Shown: positions 1 through 8,143 of the stretch, piece by piece
How positions within the stretch are numbered: position 1 is the stretch's first letter
Layout of the letters: the number at the start of each line of letters is the position of its first letter
From: Rickettsia endosymbiont of Bryobia graminum
GTDB lineage: Bacteria > Pseudomonadota > Alphaproteobacteria > Rickettsiales > Rickettsiaceae
Assembly: GCA_020881085.1 (NCBI GenBank)
Contig: JAJIYR010000179.1
Span: 1-11,190, forward strand
DNA: 11,190 nucleotides
Direction of reading: 5' to 3'
The notes under the pieces: generated by a model
Database searches by the model: none
Told to the model about the DNA's origin: nothing
The model's input: only the letters and a program-made list of their open reading frames with translations
Translations under genes and position numbers: made by a program

Positions 1-1
1 G

Positions 2-91
2 AATTCGATGATACATAGAGTATACTCTAAATCTTCTGATATTAAAAAATTAACTATAAAGCAATTAAATAAAATAGAAGATTTTTTTTAA
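2..91 (+). CDS. C-terminal end of an unidentified protein, cut by the window edge
   Basis: An open frame enters from the left edge and stops at TAA (89-91). It encodes 29 residues ending in KKLTIKQLNKIEDFF. The lysine-rich, then amphipathic, composition looks like a real protein terminus, and a 268-nt spacer follows before the next gene. The family is not recognisable from so little sequence. A chance open frame of 30 codons is also possible in such AT-rich DNA, so this is only a tentative call. Confidence 0.35.
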   Translation, partial: NSMIHRVYSKSSDIKKLTIKQLNKIEDFF

Positions 92-98
92 CAATTTA

Positions 99-116
99 CC
101 AAGAAAAATTCTTTGG
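99..116 (+). terminator. Weak hairpin after the left-edge gene
   Basis: AAGAA (101-105) and TTCTT (109-113) can pair around an AAA loop. CC/GG extends the stem across one bulged T at 114. It lies just after the stop at 91 but no clean T-run follows, so its role as a terminator is only a guess. The rest of 92-305 shows no gene-like reading frame or recognisable element. Confidence 0.2.
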
Positions 117-307
117 CTTAATTAATTCTAGAACTTACCTACCACTAGTTAATATCCCATGATTGCGCATAAACATAACGTAACATGAGTAAGTTATAAA
201 AAACCCTTCTTCTAAGCTAGATGCTAACAAAAAATTAGGATCTCAACCTAAATCCCCTACTAGGTAAATTTATAAATAATTTATTAAGCTATTAATTACA
301 AAAAACT

Positions 308-336
308 TGACATTTGCCCCTATATAGTCTAGGTTG
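308..336 (+). promoter_or_regulatory. Probable promoter for tlc (-35 TTGACA, -10 TAGGTT)
   Basis: A perfect consensus -35 hexamer TTGACA (308-313) is followed by a 17-nt spacer and a poorer -10 candidate TAGGTT (331-336). Transcription would start near 343, leaving a leader of about 17 nt before the ATG at 360. The -35 match and its spacing make this the best promoter candidate in the window; the -10 match is weak. It could drive tlc alone or tlc-clpP-clpX. Confidence 0.5.
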
Positions 337-359
337 TGTGAAAATAACCAGGATGTTAA

Positions 360-1889
360 ATGGATACAGTAAATTCTTGCTACAATATCTGGAATAAAGC
401 AAGGAATAGTAAGTTCAGACAAATTGTTTGGCCTATCAGATCTAATGAGTTAGTAAAGTTTATTCCTATGGCTTTACTAATGTTTTTTATCCTTCTCAAT
501 CAAAATTTAGTACGAAGCGCCAAAGATAGTCTGGTAGTAACATTGATAAGCACCGAAGTTTTAAGTTTTATAAAACTATGGGGAGAAATGCCTATGGGAA
601 TTTTATTTGTTATTTGTTACACTAAACTTTGTAATATTGTTACGACTGAGCAAGCATTTAGAATAATAGTTTCTAGTTTCTTAGTATGCTTTTTTATCTT
701 TGGTTTTATCTTGTTTCCATATAGAGAATATTTTCATCCCGACCCTGAAATAGTAAAACATTATGTTACTGCCTTCCCTCATTTAAAATGGTTTATAATT
801 ATGTGGGGACAGTGGAGTTTAGTATTGTTTTACATAATGGGTGAATTATGGCCAGTAATTGTATTTACTCTTTTATATTGGCAACTTGCTAATAAAATTA
901 CTACTACCGAAGAAGCTCCAAGATTCTATTCATTTTTTGCTCTATTTGGTCAAACAAATTTGCTAATTTCTGGTAGTGTAATAATTTATTTTGCAAAGGG
1001 CAATCACTTTTTATTACCACTATTTTGTCAACTTACAGATAAAACAGAAATTTTACTAAAGTCCTTTATTGTAGTTGTCCTCCTATCAGGAGCCATTTGT
1101 TTAGCTCTACATAGGTTTGTTGAATTGAAAAATATCGAAACAAATAAAAATATCAGATATAAAGATAAACGTACTGATATATTAAAATTAGGATTAGTTG
1201 ATAGTGCTAAGATAGTTTTAACCTCTAAATATCTTGGCATTATCTGTGTATTAATGGTGTCATATTCCATGACCATTAATTTGATTGAAGGATTATGGAT
1301 GTCAAAAACAAAACAGCTATATCCATCTACTCATGAATTTATTTCATACCAAGGTTCTGTGCTATTCTGGACAGGAGTATTTACCTTAATTTGTGCTTTT
1401 CTAGGTAGTAGTTTAGTAAGAATTTATGGATGGTTTTGGGGAGCTGTTCTTACTCCTATTGTCTCGCTACTATCTGGAGCAATGTTTTTTATATTCGTTC
1501 TAGGAGAAAATTCCTTATCAACAATATTGGCTGGCTTTAGTTACTACGTTTCACCACTAATGATTATTGCTTTTGCTGGTGGATTATGGCATGTTTTTGC
1601 AAAGGGCATAAAATATTCTCTTTTCGATTTTACAAAAGAAATGTCCTATATACCACTTGATAGTGAACTGAAAACTAAAGGGAAAGCCGCTGTAGACGTA
1701 CTTGGAGCAAAAATAGGCAAATTTTCTGGAGCTATTATTCAGTTTGTTACTTTTAGTCTCTTTCCTGGGGTTGTTCACAATGATCTTGCTGGTTTTTTAA
1801 TGACAGTTTTTCTTGTTGTTTGTATAATTTGGATTTATGCTGTAAAAACTTTAAATAGATATTACACAAACATATTAAGAAAAAAATAA
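360..1889 (+). CDS. tlc: Tlc/NTT-family nucleotide transporter (ATP/ADP translocase-like)
   Basis: This 509-residue inner-membrane protein belongs to the non-mitochondrial nucleotide transporter family, used by obligate intracellular bacteria to take nucleotides from the host cytosol. It has about eleven to twelve hydrophobic segments, the usual length for the family (about 500). Family hallmarks are visible: [11 protein letters not shown] near residues 49-59, GELWP at 161-165, NLIEGLW at 307-313, and the conserved block from [11 protein letters not shown] to GAKIGK (418-454). An AGGA ribosome site (351-354) lies 5 nt before the chosen ATG. Rickettsiae carry several Tlc paralogues, and studied members differ in substrate: some exchange ATP/ADP, others move GTP, CTP or UTP. 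The substrate of this copy therefore cannot be read from sequence alone. clpP follows after 34 nt in the same direction. No truncation or frameshift is seen. Confidence 0.93.
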   Translation: MDTVNSCYNIWNKARNSKFRQIVWPIRSNELVKFIPMALLMFFILLNQNLVRSAKDSLVVTLISTEVLSFIKLWGEMPMGILFVICYTKLCNIVTTEQAFRIIVSSFLVCFFIFGFILFPYREYFHPDPEIVKHYVTAFPHLKWFIIMWGQWSLVLFYIMGELWPVIVFTLLYWQLANKITTTEEAPRFYSFFALFGQTNLLISGSVIIYFAKGNHFLLPLFCQLTDKTEILLKSFIVVVLLSGAICLALHRFVELKNIETNKNIRYKDKRTDILKLGLVDSAKIVLTSKYLGIICVLMVSYSMTINLIEGLWMSKTKQLYPSTHEFISYQGSVLFWTGVFTLICAFLGSSLVRIYGWFWGAVLTPIVSLLSGAMFFIFVLGENSLSTILAGFSYYVSPLMIIAFAGGLWHVFAKGIKYSLFDFTKEMSYIPLDSELKTKGKAAVDVLGAKIGKFSGAIIQFVTFSLFPGVVHNDLAGFLMTVFLVVCIIWIYAVKTLNRYYTNILRKK

Positions 1890-1923
1890 ATTCCATTTTT
1901 AAACTAACTGAAGAGAAAAGTTA

Positions 1924-2526
1924 ATGACCTACGTACCTATGGTAATTGAGCAAACCCCTAGAGGGGAGAGAGCTTTCGATATATATTCTAGATTATTAAA
2001 AGAAAGAATTGTCTTTGTTTGTGGTCCAATTGAAGATTACATGGCGAATGTAATTGTAGCTCAATTATTATTTCTTGAAGCAGAAAACCCAGAAAAAGAT
2101 ATATCTATGTATATTAACTCTCCTGGTGGAGTTGTTACTGCGGGGTTGGCAATTTATGATACAATGCAATATATCAAGCCTAAAATCTCTACTTTATGCA
2201 TCGGACAGGCATGTTCTATGGGTTCGTTGTTACTAACCGCAGGTGAGAAAGGCATGCGTTTTGCTCTGCCTCACAGCCGTATAATGATTCATCAACCCTC
2301 AGGTGGATATCAGGGGCAAGCTACTGATATTTTAATTCACGCTGAAGAAACTCTTAAAATTAAAAAGATGTTAAACCGTTTATACGTTAAACATACTGGG
2401 CAAAAATTAGATATTATTGAGAAAAACATGGAGCGAGATAATTTTATGGATCCAGAAGCTGCCAAAAAATTCGGACTTGTTGATCAAGTTATCAGTGATA
2501 GAGAAAAAATTCCTACAAAAAAGTAG
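1924..2526 (+). CDS. clpP: ATP-dependent Clp protease, proteolytic subunit ClpP
   Basis: ClpP is the serine peptidase of the ClpXP machine; fourteen subunits form a barrel that degrades proteins fed in by ClpX or ClpA. The 200-residue length is typical. The catalytic triad is complete: Ser98 in QACSMGS, His123 in MIHQP and Asp172 in MERDNFM. The INSPGG motif (65-69 region) that forms the oxyanion site is also present, as is the N-terminal [20 protein letters not shown] stretch usual in bacterial ClpP. The start has a modest purine-rich site (GAAGAGAAAAG) upstream. clpX follows after 58 nt, so the peptidase and its unfoldase are probably made together. The short 34-nt gap to tlc allows read-through from the tlc promoter. 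Confidence 0.97.
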   Translation: MTYVPMVIEQTPRGERAFDIYSRLLKERIVFVCGPIEDYMANVIVAQLLFLEAENPEKDISMYINSPGGVVTAGLAIYDTMQYIKPKISTLCIGQACSMGSLLLTAGEKGMRFALPHSRIMIHQPSGGYQGQATDILIHAEETLKIKKMLNRLYVKHTGQKLDIIEKNMERDNFMDPEAAKKFGLVDQVISDREKIPTKK

Positions 2527-2584
2527 GATTTAACTTCTTTATTTTATAAAAAATGTTAAAATAATAAATTAAAAAAGCAAAAAA

Positions 2585-3847
2585 ATGTCACGTGAAGTTG
2601 AAAAAAGAGAATTAAACTGTTCTTTTTGTGGTAAGAACCAGCATGAGGTAATTAAACTAGTTGCTGGACCAACAGTATTTATTTGTAATGAATGTATTGA
2701 GCTTTGTGTTGATATCATAAAAGAAGAAACAAAAACAGCAATTCAGCATGTTCCCTCTTGTGTCCCAACGCCTCATAAAATTTTTTCTACTCTAAATGAT
2801 TACGTGATTGGCCAAGAACAAGCAAAAAAAGTTTTATCAGTTGCGGTATATAATCACTATAAAAGACTGGAGTATATTGAATCAGGCAATACCGATGTTG
2901 AATTAAGCAAATCAAATATTTTACTTATTGGCTCTACTGGAACAGGGAAAACTCTTCTAGCACAAACTTTAGCAAAGATTCTTGATGTACCTTTTGCAAT
3001 GGCGGACGCAACTTCATTAACAGAAGCTGGGTATGTTGGAGAGGATGTTGAAAATATTTTATTAAGATTATTACAAGCATCAGACTTTAATATGGAAAAA
3101 GCAAAAAAAGGTATTGTTTTCATAGATGAAGTAGATAAAGTTGGTAGAAGATCTGAAAACCCTTCAATAACTAGAGATGTATCAGGAGAAGGAGTGCAAC
3201 AAGCTTTACTTAAAATTATGGAAGGTACCATAGCTTCCGTACCACCGCAAGGAGGAAGAAAACACCCTCAACAGGATTTTCTTCAGATGGATACTTCCAA
3301 TATTTTATTTATTTGTGGTGGAGCTTTCATGGGGATAGATAATATTATTAATTCTCGTACAGCCCAAAGTTCAATTGGTTTTGCAGCTAATATTAAATCA
3401 CAAAAAGAAAAGAATCATAATGAAACTCTGCAATTATTAGAAAATGAAGATTTAGTTAAATTTGGATTAATCCCTGAATTTGTAGGCAGATTGCCAGTAA
3501 TTGCAACCTTAAATGATTTAGATAAAATAGCTTTAATTGAAATTTTAACTAAACCAAAAAATGCAATCGTAAAACAATATCATAAATTATTTGAGTTAGA
3601 TGGTGTTCAGTTAACAATCGAGCATGATGCTTTAGAAGCAATAGCAGAAAAAGCTTTAGAAAGAAAAACTGGAGCAAGAGGTCTTAGAGCTATAGTTGAA
3701 AATATTTTGCTTGATATTATGTATGATATTACCAATCTTAAAGATATGCATGTTCATATTACAAAAGAAGTAATAGAAGGAAAAACTAAACCTATAGTAT
3801 CACAAAAAAGTTATCTTAAAACTACTAAGAAAAAGATAGCTGTTTAA
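2585..3847 (+). CDS. clpX: ATP-dependent Clp protease, ATP-binding unfoldase ClpX
   Basis: ClpX is the hexameric AAA+ unfoldase that recognises substrates and threads them into ClpP. This 420-residue protein has every expected part. The N-terminal zinc-binding domain has Cys12, Cys15, Cys34 and Cys37. Walker A lies at 116-123, pore-1 loop GYVGED at 149-154, and Walker [10 protein letters not shown] at 177-185. The GGRKHPQQ substrate loop is near 223-230, and the IGF ClpP-docking tripeptide is at 264-266. The arginine finger sits in FVGRLP (299-304), and sensor 2 is GARGLR (363-368). Walker A reads GSTGTGKT where most ClpX proteins have GPTGSGKT; the essential GKT is kept, so activity is expected. 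The IGF loop shows it can partner the ClpP encoded just upstream. The ribosome site is poor: the leader is almost all A and T. Confidence 0.97.
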   Translation: MSREVEKRELNCSFCGKNQHEVIKLVAGPTVFICNECIELCVDIIKEETKTAIQHVPSCVPTPHKIFSTLNDYVIGQEQAKKVLSVAVYNHYKRLEYIESGNTDVELSKSNILLIGSTGTGKTLLAQTLAKILDVPFAMADATSLTEAGYVGEDVENILLRLLQASDFNMEKAKKGIVFIDEVDKVGRRSENPSITRDVSGEGVQQALLKIMEGTIASVPPQGGRKHPQQDFLQMDTSNILFICGGAFMGIDNIINSRTAQSSIGFAANIKSQKEKNHNETLQLLENEDLVKFGLIPEFVGRLPVIATLNDLDKIALIEILTKPKNAIVKQYHKLFELDGVQLTIEHDALEAIAEKALERKTGARGLRAIVENILLDIMYDITNLKDMHVHITKEVIEGKTKPIVSQKSYLKTTKKKIAV

Positions 3848-3857
3848 AATCAATTAC

Positions 3858-3900
3858 TAATCATGGAGAAGAAGCGTTAAAACAATCTTCTCCATGATTA
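3858..3900. terminator. 15-bp perfect hairpin between convergent clpX and nuoN
   Basis: TAATCATGGAGAAGA (3858-3872) and TCTTCTCCATGATTA (3886-3900) are exact reverse complements separated by a 13-nt loop. The hairpin starts 10 nt after the clpX stop and lies downstream of nuoN on the other strand, so it is well placed to end both transcripts. Flanking T-runs are weak on both strands (AAAATCTTCTT on the plus side, GATTTTAAA on the minus side), so it may work as a mediocre terminator or as an RNA 3'-end stabiliser. Confidence 0.6.
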
Positions 3901-3994
3901 AAATCTTCTTCTCCTCAACACAAAAAAATTCTAACTTCATTCTCAGCTATACATTATAGAGAAACTAGATATTTCTTATTGTCACTATTCTAAC

Positions 3995-5407
3995 TTAAAA
4001 AACTATTATCAAAGACACAAGTAATAAGAAACTAACTACCAAATAATTAATAATTTTCAGCCCCTTAATCTCAGAAGTTTGTACAAAATATTGGGGAACA
4101 ATTTGATTTGGCTCAAAGAAATAAAGAGATCTTACTATTTTAAGATAATAGTAAGCAGCAATGATGCTAGTACCTATAGCTATAAAAGCTAAAATATATT
4201 GCTTCTGAGCAATAGCTTGATAGAATAAGTAATATTTACCAAAAAACCCCGCTAGTGGTGGGATACCAATTAAAGAAAACATAATAACTGTAACAACCCC
4301 AGCTAAAGCCTTACGATTGGCCGCCAAACCATTCAAATCAGCAAAAACTGCTGTATCTGACTTTACTCCTAGTAAAGCAATTAAACAAGCAAAAAAGCCT
4401 ACTGTACTTACAGCATAGATAACCATATATCCTAACGCAGCTATATTTCCTATTTCACTATGTAAAGATATACCCATTAGTACATAACCTATATTTAAAA
4501 TTGTACTATATCCCATCAATCTTTTAAGAGAATCTTGCTTAATTGCTCCATAAGCACCAACTAACATTGATAAAATTGCAATAATTTTTACCAAATTAAT
4601 AGAAATTTGTTTATACTCTCCTACTACCATAGTACTTATGTTTAATAAAATTATTACGTTAGCAATCTTAGTAACAGAAGAAAAATAGCTAACTACTGGT
4701 GTTGGCGAACCTTCATAAACATCTGGAGTCCAAACATGTAGAGGCACAGCAGATAACTTAAAAAATAAACTACTTAAAAAGAGAGTAACTCCAATTATTA
4801 AGCCAATATTAGGTTCAGATGAATTTAATTTAAAAAGAATATGACCATATTCTAAACTACCGCCAAAACCATAAATAAAAGATATACCAAATAAGGATAA
4901 GCAACTTATTAAGGCCCCTAAAATAAAATATTTCAACGCCCCTTCTGACGATTTAATATTATTAATACTAAATCCAGCAAGCACATAACCTATTAGTGCT
5001 TGCAACTCCATCCCACAAAATAATAGCAAGAAATTCTGTGAAGATATAGCAACAAAGGACCCCATGGTAGAAAGCAACACTAACGTTACAAACTCCATTT
5101 TAAATTCTTCATTAATTATTTTACAATAATCTCGATAAGTAATTATGACTATGATAGAAAAAAGTAAAATTAAAAATTTATAAATAGAAGTGAAATTAGT
5201 TATAATAAAAGAATTATTAAACCCTACCTGATTAACTCCTAAATATTGTATAGTTAAAAATAATAATATTACCGATATAAATATTGTAATAGCAGACACA
5301 AACCTTTTATTTAAAAATAAAGCTGACAATTGAGAAAGTAATGCCAGTAATGTCAATGAAATCTCTGGCCAGATAATTACGAATTGTTTTAAAATCAAAT
5401 TTGTCAT
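3995..5407 (-). CDS. nuoN: NADH-quinone oxidoreductase subunit N (NuoN)
   Basis: NuoN is one of the three antiporter-like proton-pumping subunits in the membrane arm of respiratory complex I. The 470-residue protein is hydrophobic throughout, with about fourteen membrane segments, as expected. The residues that make up its proton path are present: Glu134 (CGMELQALIGYVLAGF), Lys159 (GALKYF), Lys217 and His224 in the FFKLSAVPLHVWTPDVYEGSP region, Lys247 (SVTKIA) and Lys391 (GFFGKYYLF). It stands alone: no other nuo gene is visible, and the stretch upstream is a 301-nt spacer and then mrdA. In many bacteria nuoN sits directly after nuoM, so the complex I genes are split in this genome. The start codon gives a typical NuoN N-terminus, but no clear ribosome site precedes it. 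Confidence 0.95.
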   Translation of the reverse strand: MTNLILKQFVIIWPEISLTLLALLSQLSALFLNKRFVSAITIFISVILLFLTIQYLGVNQVGFNNSFIITNFTSIYKFLILLFSIIVIITYRDYCKIINEEFKMEFVTLVLLSTMGSFVAISSQNFLLLFCGMELQALIGYVLAGFSINNIKSSEGALKYFILGALISCLSLFGISFIYGFGGSLEYGHILFKLNSSEPNIGLIIGVTLFLSSLFFKLSAVPLHVWTPDVYEGSPTPVVSYFSSVTKIANVIILLNISTMVVGEYKQISINLVKIIAILSMLVGAYGAIKQDSLKRLMGYSTILNIGYVLMGISLHSEIGNIAALGYMVIYAVSTVGFFACLIALLGVKSDTAVFADLNGLAANRKALAGVVTVIMFSLIGIPPLAGFFGKYYLFYQAIAQKQYILAFIAIGTSIIAAYYYLKIVRSLYFFEPNQIVPQYFVQTSEIKGLKIINYLVVSFLLLVSLIIVF

Positions 5408-5708
5408 ATATAATTTTTGTTGGTTGTTAGTTTAATTTAACAAAGCTATAATAAAATCTCTTTATCATTTCTATAGTCTCTATATACCATTCTTACTTAT
5501 CGCTGGAATCCAAAAAATATATAATGTTATATGTCGTTGTAAGCTATACTTATACGTACGTAGCAATCTTATGAAGATAAGCTACCCCGAGTTAGTTTAT
5601 AATCAGTAGATGATAACCAATAGTCTTACCGATTAACGGACTTTTTGTATCTAAATTTTATCTCACAATACTTATACTATCATACCAATATGATATATCC
5701 ATATGTTT
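5408..5708. other. 301-nt spacer between mrdA and nuoN, no gene seen
   Basis: Both flanking genes run on the minus strand, so this stretch should hold the end of the mreD-mrdA transcript and the nuoN promoter. No reading frame of note and no convincing consensus promoter were found. Two structures stand out. One is an imperfect hairpin at 5560-5585 (GTAGC/GCTAC plus ATCTT/AAGAT, with unpaired As between the two stem parts). The other is a symmetric imperfect palindrome at 5681-5705 (CATA-CCA-ATAT facing ATAT-CCA-TATG) lying 4 nt beyond the mrdA stop. It could be a decayed gene or only a long AT-rich spacer. Confidence 0.5.
5560..5585. terminator. Imperfect hairpin downstream of mrdA
   Basis: GTAGC (5560-5564) pairs with GCTAC (5581-5585), and ATCTT (5566-5570) pairs with AAGAT (5574-5578) around an ATG loop; one A faces two As in the junction. 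It lies about 120 nt after the mrdA stop on the minus strand. No T-run follows, so it is more likely a transcript-end structure than a classical terminator, and it may be chance. Confidence 0.25.
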
Positions 5709-7499
5709 CTAAACATACTTATCTAGTACCATAGACATAATTTTACTAGCTACAGGGGCAGAGGTTCTTCCACCACCTCCACCGTGATCTACATAAACTA
5801 AAACGGAATAACGCGGCTGGTGGTAAGGAGCAAATCCCATAAATATTGCATGATTACGCCTTTCCCAAGCTATTGATTCTCTACTTAAATCATCATGAAC
5901 GTTTGCTTTTGATTGTACTTGAGCTGTACCTGTTTTACCAGCTAATTTATGATTATCTGCTAAAATTCTACTATAATAACCTGTTCCTCCTGGCGTATTT
6001 ACTGCTCTATACATTCCATCTTTTAAAATATCTAAATATTTTTGGTTAATCCCTATCTGTTCAAATACAGACTCATTATTCTTAACAAGTTGTGGAACAT
6101 ATAATTTTCCATCATTTGCCATAGCTGTAGCAAATCTAGCTAATTGTATTGGTGTAGAAAGCAAAAAACCTTGCCCTATGGATAAATTCATAGTATCTCC
6201 CATAGCCCATTTAGATTTAAATCTTCTCAATTTCCATTCATCTGAAGGAAGAAACCCACTTGCCTCTCCACTCAAATCTATACCAGTCTTTGTACCAAAA
6301 CCAAATTTTTTTGCTACTTCTAATATTTTTTTATGACCGACTAGTCTTCCTACCTCATACATATATGTATTACAAGAATATTTTATAGCGTTATACATAT
6401 CAACTCTACCATGCCCGCTATGCTTATGACATCTAAAACTATTAGTGCCCAATATAGAAGAAGACCCTGTACAACTAAAAGTCTTATCAGGAGTTAAGCC
6501 ATTTTCTAGCCCTGCTAAAATAGTAATAATTTTAAAAACTGAGCCTGGCGGATAAGTACTCTGTATTGCCTTATTAATCAATGGCTTATAAGGATCACTT
6601 ATCAAACTTTGCCAATAATCTTGAGATAATTTAAGAAAATTATTAGACTCAAAAACTGGCGACATCGCTAAAACTATAATATTACCATTAGTTACATCTG
6701 TTACTATAGCTGAACAACCATTTTTATTAAGATATGGTTGTATTTTTTCCTGGATATCTATATCAATACTTAAATGTAAATCCTTACCAGGTGTACTAGG
6801 AGAACTAACAATCTCTCTAACTTGTTTTCCTAAAGCATTTATCTCTATCTGCTTATAACCGAATTCTCCACGTAATTTATCTTCATAATATTTTTCTATA
6901 CCAGATTTTCCAATATTAAAATCTCCTGCTAAATAATTGATTTTTATGTCTTGTTTCTCTTGGTCATTGATTTGCCCGGTATAACCTATCATGTGACAAG
7001 CTGAGCTTGAGTAGGGGTAAAAACGCACAAAGCCAGCATCAATAAAAATTGAACTTAAATAAAGTTTTTGTTCTTCTATTAATGACATTTCTTGCCAAGT
7101 AAGATTATCTAATATTACTACAGGAACATATTTATTAGCTTTTTTTACCTTCTGATTAATAATATTTACTTTATCATCAGATAAATTTAAAATAGAAGCT
7201 ATTAATTTTAATTCATTCTTATAATTTGGAGTAATATTCATATCAAGCAATAATTTAAAACATGCCTGATTAGAAGCTAAAATATTGCCATTAACATCAT
7301 AAACCTGCCCTCTAGCTGGCGGAATCAAAATAAAGCTAATACGATTTTTATCAGAGAGAGTATGATATTTATCATTCTCAAAAAGTTGTAGAGATAGCAT
7401 TTTTCCTGCTAATAAGGAGAATAACCCCGCCTTCCCTATTCCTATTAAAAAAGCTCTTTTAGATATTAATTGACTATGCAATATTTTATTACTTAGCAT
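5709..7499 (-). CDS. mrdA: Penicillin-binding protein 2, peptidoglycan D,D-transpeptidase MrdA
   Basis: PBP2 cross-links peptidoglycan during side-wall elongation, working with the Mre proteins and RodA in the inner membrane. The 596-residue protein has a short cytoplasmic start, one membrane anchor (about 16-36), a pedestal/dimerisation region beginning with IPPARGQVYDVNG (59-71), and a C-terminal transpeptidase domain. The three active-site motifs are intact: SVFK with Ser320 as the acylated nucleophile and Lys323, SCN (375-377), and KTGT (522-525). The glycine-rich DHGGGGGRTSAPVA (571-584) is usual near the end. Its start lies inside the last codons of mreD (11-nt overlap), so translation is probably coupled; a weak AGAAG site sits just before the ATG. 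An intact gene implies that this intracellular organism still builds at least some peptidoglycan. Confidence 0.96.
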   Translation of the reverse strand: MLSNKILHSQLISKRAFLIGIGKAGLFSLLAGKMLSLQLFENDKYHTLSDKNRISFILIPPARGQVYDVNGNILASNQACFKLLLDMNITPNYKNELKLIASILNLSDDKVNIINQKVKKANKYVPVVILDNLTWQEMSLIEEQKLYLSSIFIDAGFVRFYPYSSSACHMIGYTGQINDQEKQDIKINYLAGDFNIGKSGIEKYYEDKLRGEFGYKQIEINALGKQVREIVSSPSTPGKDLHLSIDIDIQEKIQPYLNKNGCSAIVTDVTNGNIIVLAMSPVFESNNFLKLSQDYWQSLISDPYKPLINKAIQSTYPPGSVFKIITILAGLENGLTPDKTFSCTGSSSILGTNSFRCHKHSGHGRVDMYNAIKYSCNTYMYEVGRLVGHKKILEVAKKFGFGTKTGIDLSGEASGFLPSDEWKLRRFKSKWAMGDTMNLSIGQGFLLSTPIQLARFATAMANDGKLYVPQLVKNNESVFEQIGINQKYLDILKDGMYRAVNTPGGTGYYSRILADNHKLAGKTGTAQVQSKANVHDDLSRESIAWERRNHAIFMGFAPYHQPRYSVLVYVDHGGGGGRTSAPVASKIMSMVLDKYV

Positions 7500-8007
7500 A
7501 TCTTCTGGTAAAATATTCTAATGATTTATCAAATGGAATTCTTAATAAGTTATAAGAAAATATAGTAGTTAAATATTGTATTATCATAATAAAATAGCCT
7601 TGAGTAGACAAATCTTTAGCTAAAATTAACAAATATCTAAAATGAATTAAATAAAAATAATAAAAACAAAAAATAATAAAATTAGTTATGTAACTTTTTA
7701 ATATAAAATATTTTGATAATAATCTCAACAACATGTGGGCTGTTATAAAAATTAATGAATTACTACCAATTGGCATAGAGTACAATTGATCAAAAAATAA
7801 TCCTATTAAGAATATAGCTGTAAAACTAACCCTATGAATAGTCGAAAAATAATAAAGTAAGATTACTTCACTCGATGGAAAAATAACGCTTGCTGCATTA
7901 ATTCTAAAGCTTCCTAAAGGAAAGATTAGTAATAATATACTAATCTCTAATAAAACAAGCTTATATAATATTTTAGGTAAATTTTTAAAAGATTTTTTCC
8001 TAGCCAT
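7489..8007 (-). CDS. mreD: Rod shape-determining membrane protein MreD
   Basis: MreD is a small inner-membrane protein of the elongation complex that links MreB/MreC with PBP2 and RodA. This 172-residue product has about five hydrophobic segments, a basic start (MARKKSFKNLPK), and the family's most recognisable stretch, GLFFDQLYSMPIGSNSL (69-85), with the Asp and the Pro-x-Gly of the MreD signature. The rest is poorly conserved, as is normal for MreD. It is followed without a gap by mrdA, the classical mreD-mrdA order; mreB and mreC are not in the window. The start region is unusual: an 11-nt unit containing ATGGCTAGGAA is present twice, so another ATG lies 11 nt upstream, out of frame. The downstream ATG gives the full frame and is chosen. 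Confidence 0.88.
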   Translation of the reverse strand: MARKKSFKNLPKILYKLVLLEISILLLIFPLGSFRINAASVIFPSSEVILLYYFSTIHRVSFTAIFLIGLFFDQLYSMPIGSNSLIFITAHMLLRLLSKYFILKSYITNFIIFCFYYFYLIHFRYLLILAKDLSTQGYFIMIIQYLTTIFSYNLLRIPFDKSLEYFTRRYAK

Positions 8008-8020
8008 TTCCTAGCCATTA
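7999..8020 (-). repeat. 11-bp tandem duplication over the mreD start codon
   Basis: CCTAGCCATTT (7999-8009) is followed at once by CCTAGCCATTA (8010-8020), with 10 of 11 bases matching. On the coding strand this puts two ATGGCTAGG units in a row. The upstream copy starts a separate 23-codon frame (MARKWLGKN...) that ends at TAG inside mreD. The upstream copy also supplies an AGGA directly against the true ATG, too close to be an ideal ribosome site. Confidence 0.8.
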
Positions 8021-8048
8021 ATATATTATATTTTCACTAACTCAATAA

Positions 8049-8077
8049 TTTATATAATATATCATTAATTCATACAA
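8049..8077 (-). promoter_or_regulatory. Possible promoter for mreD-mrdA
   Basis: On the minus strand TTGTAT (8077-8072) and TATAAA (8054-8049) are separated by exactly 17 nt, and a start near 8042 would give a leader of about 35 nt before mreD. The region is extremely AT-rich, so chance matches are common. The preceding hairpin at 8083-8120, which would end the upstream transcript, makes a promoter here sensible. Confidence 0.3.
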
Positions 8078-8082
8078 ATGTT

Positions 8083-8120
8083 AATTAATGATAAGAATTT
8101 TTAAATTCTTATCATTAATT
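8083..8120 (-). terminator. 18-bp perfect inverted repeat after the amidotransferase gene
   Basis: AATTAATGATAAGAATTT (8083-8100) and AAATTCTTATCATTAATT (8103-8120) are exact reverse complements with only TT between them; in RNA the innermost pairs would open to form the loop. It lies 23 nt after the stop of the gene at 8144-8914, before mreD. There is no long T-run on the exit side, although the stem base itself ends TTAATT. The likely role is a transcript end; a binding site for a dimeric protein is an alternative. Confidence 0.55.
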
Positions 8121-8143
8121 TTGAGCCACCAAATTAACTGCTT

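Noticed and set aside
92-305. Possible small gene or tRNA in the spacer before tlc
   Set aside because: No cloverleaf with a TTCGA-type T-arm was found, and all frames are broken by stops within a few dozen codons.
1028-1276. 82-codon antisense frame inside tlc (and a 64-codon one at 1584-1778)
   Set aside because: No family resemblance or ribosome site; both fully overlap the conserved transporter gene.
2857-3231. 124-codon open frame antisense to clpX
   Set aside because: It lies wholly inside clpX, whose protein is intact and motif-complete; the serine/threonine-rich translation is the usual shadow of a coding strand.
5501-5520. GCTGGAATCC stretch as a piece of a rickettsial palindromic element
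   Set aside because: Only about ten bases resemble such elements and there is no matching partner arm, so the likeness is not enough to call one.
5846-6049. Plus-strand 67-codon frame inside mrdA (and a similar one at 9527-9709 inside ctaD)
   Set aside because: Leu/Tyr-rich or otherwise unremarkable translations opposite conserved catalytic regions; explained by the real genes.
8001-8018. Alternative mreD start at the upstream ATG (8016-8018)
   Set aside because: It is 11 nt upstream and out of frame; its frame stops after 23 codons.
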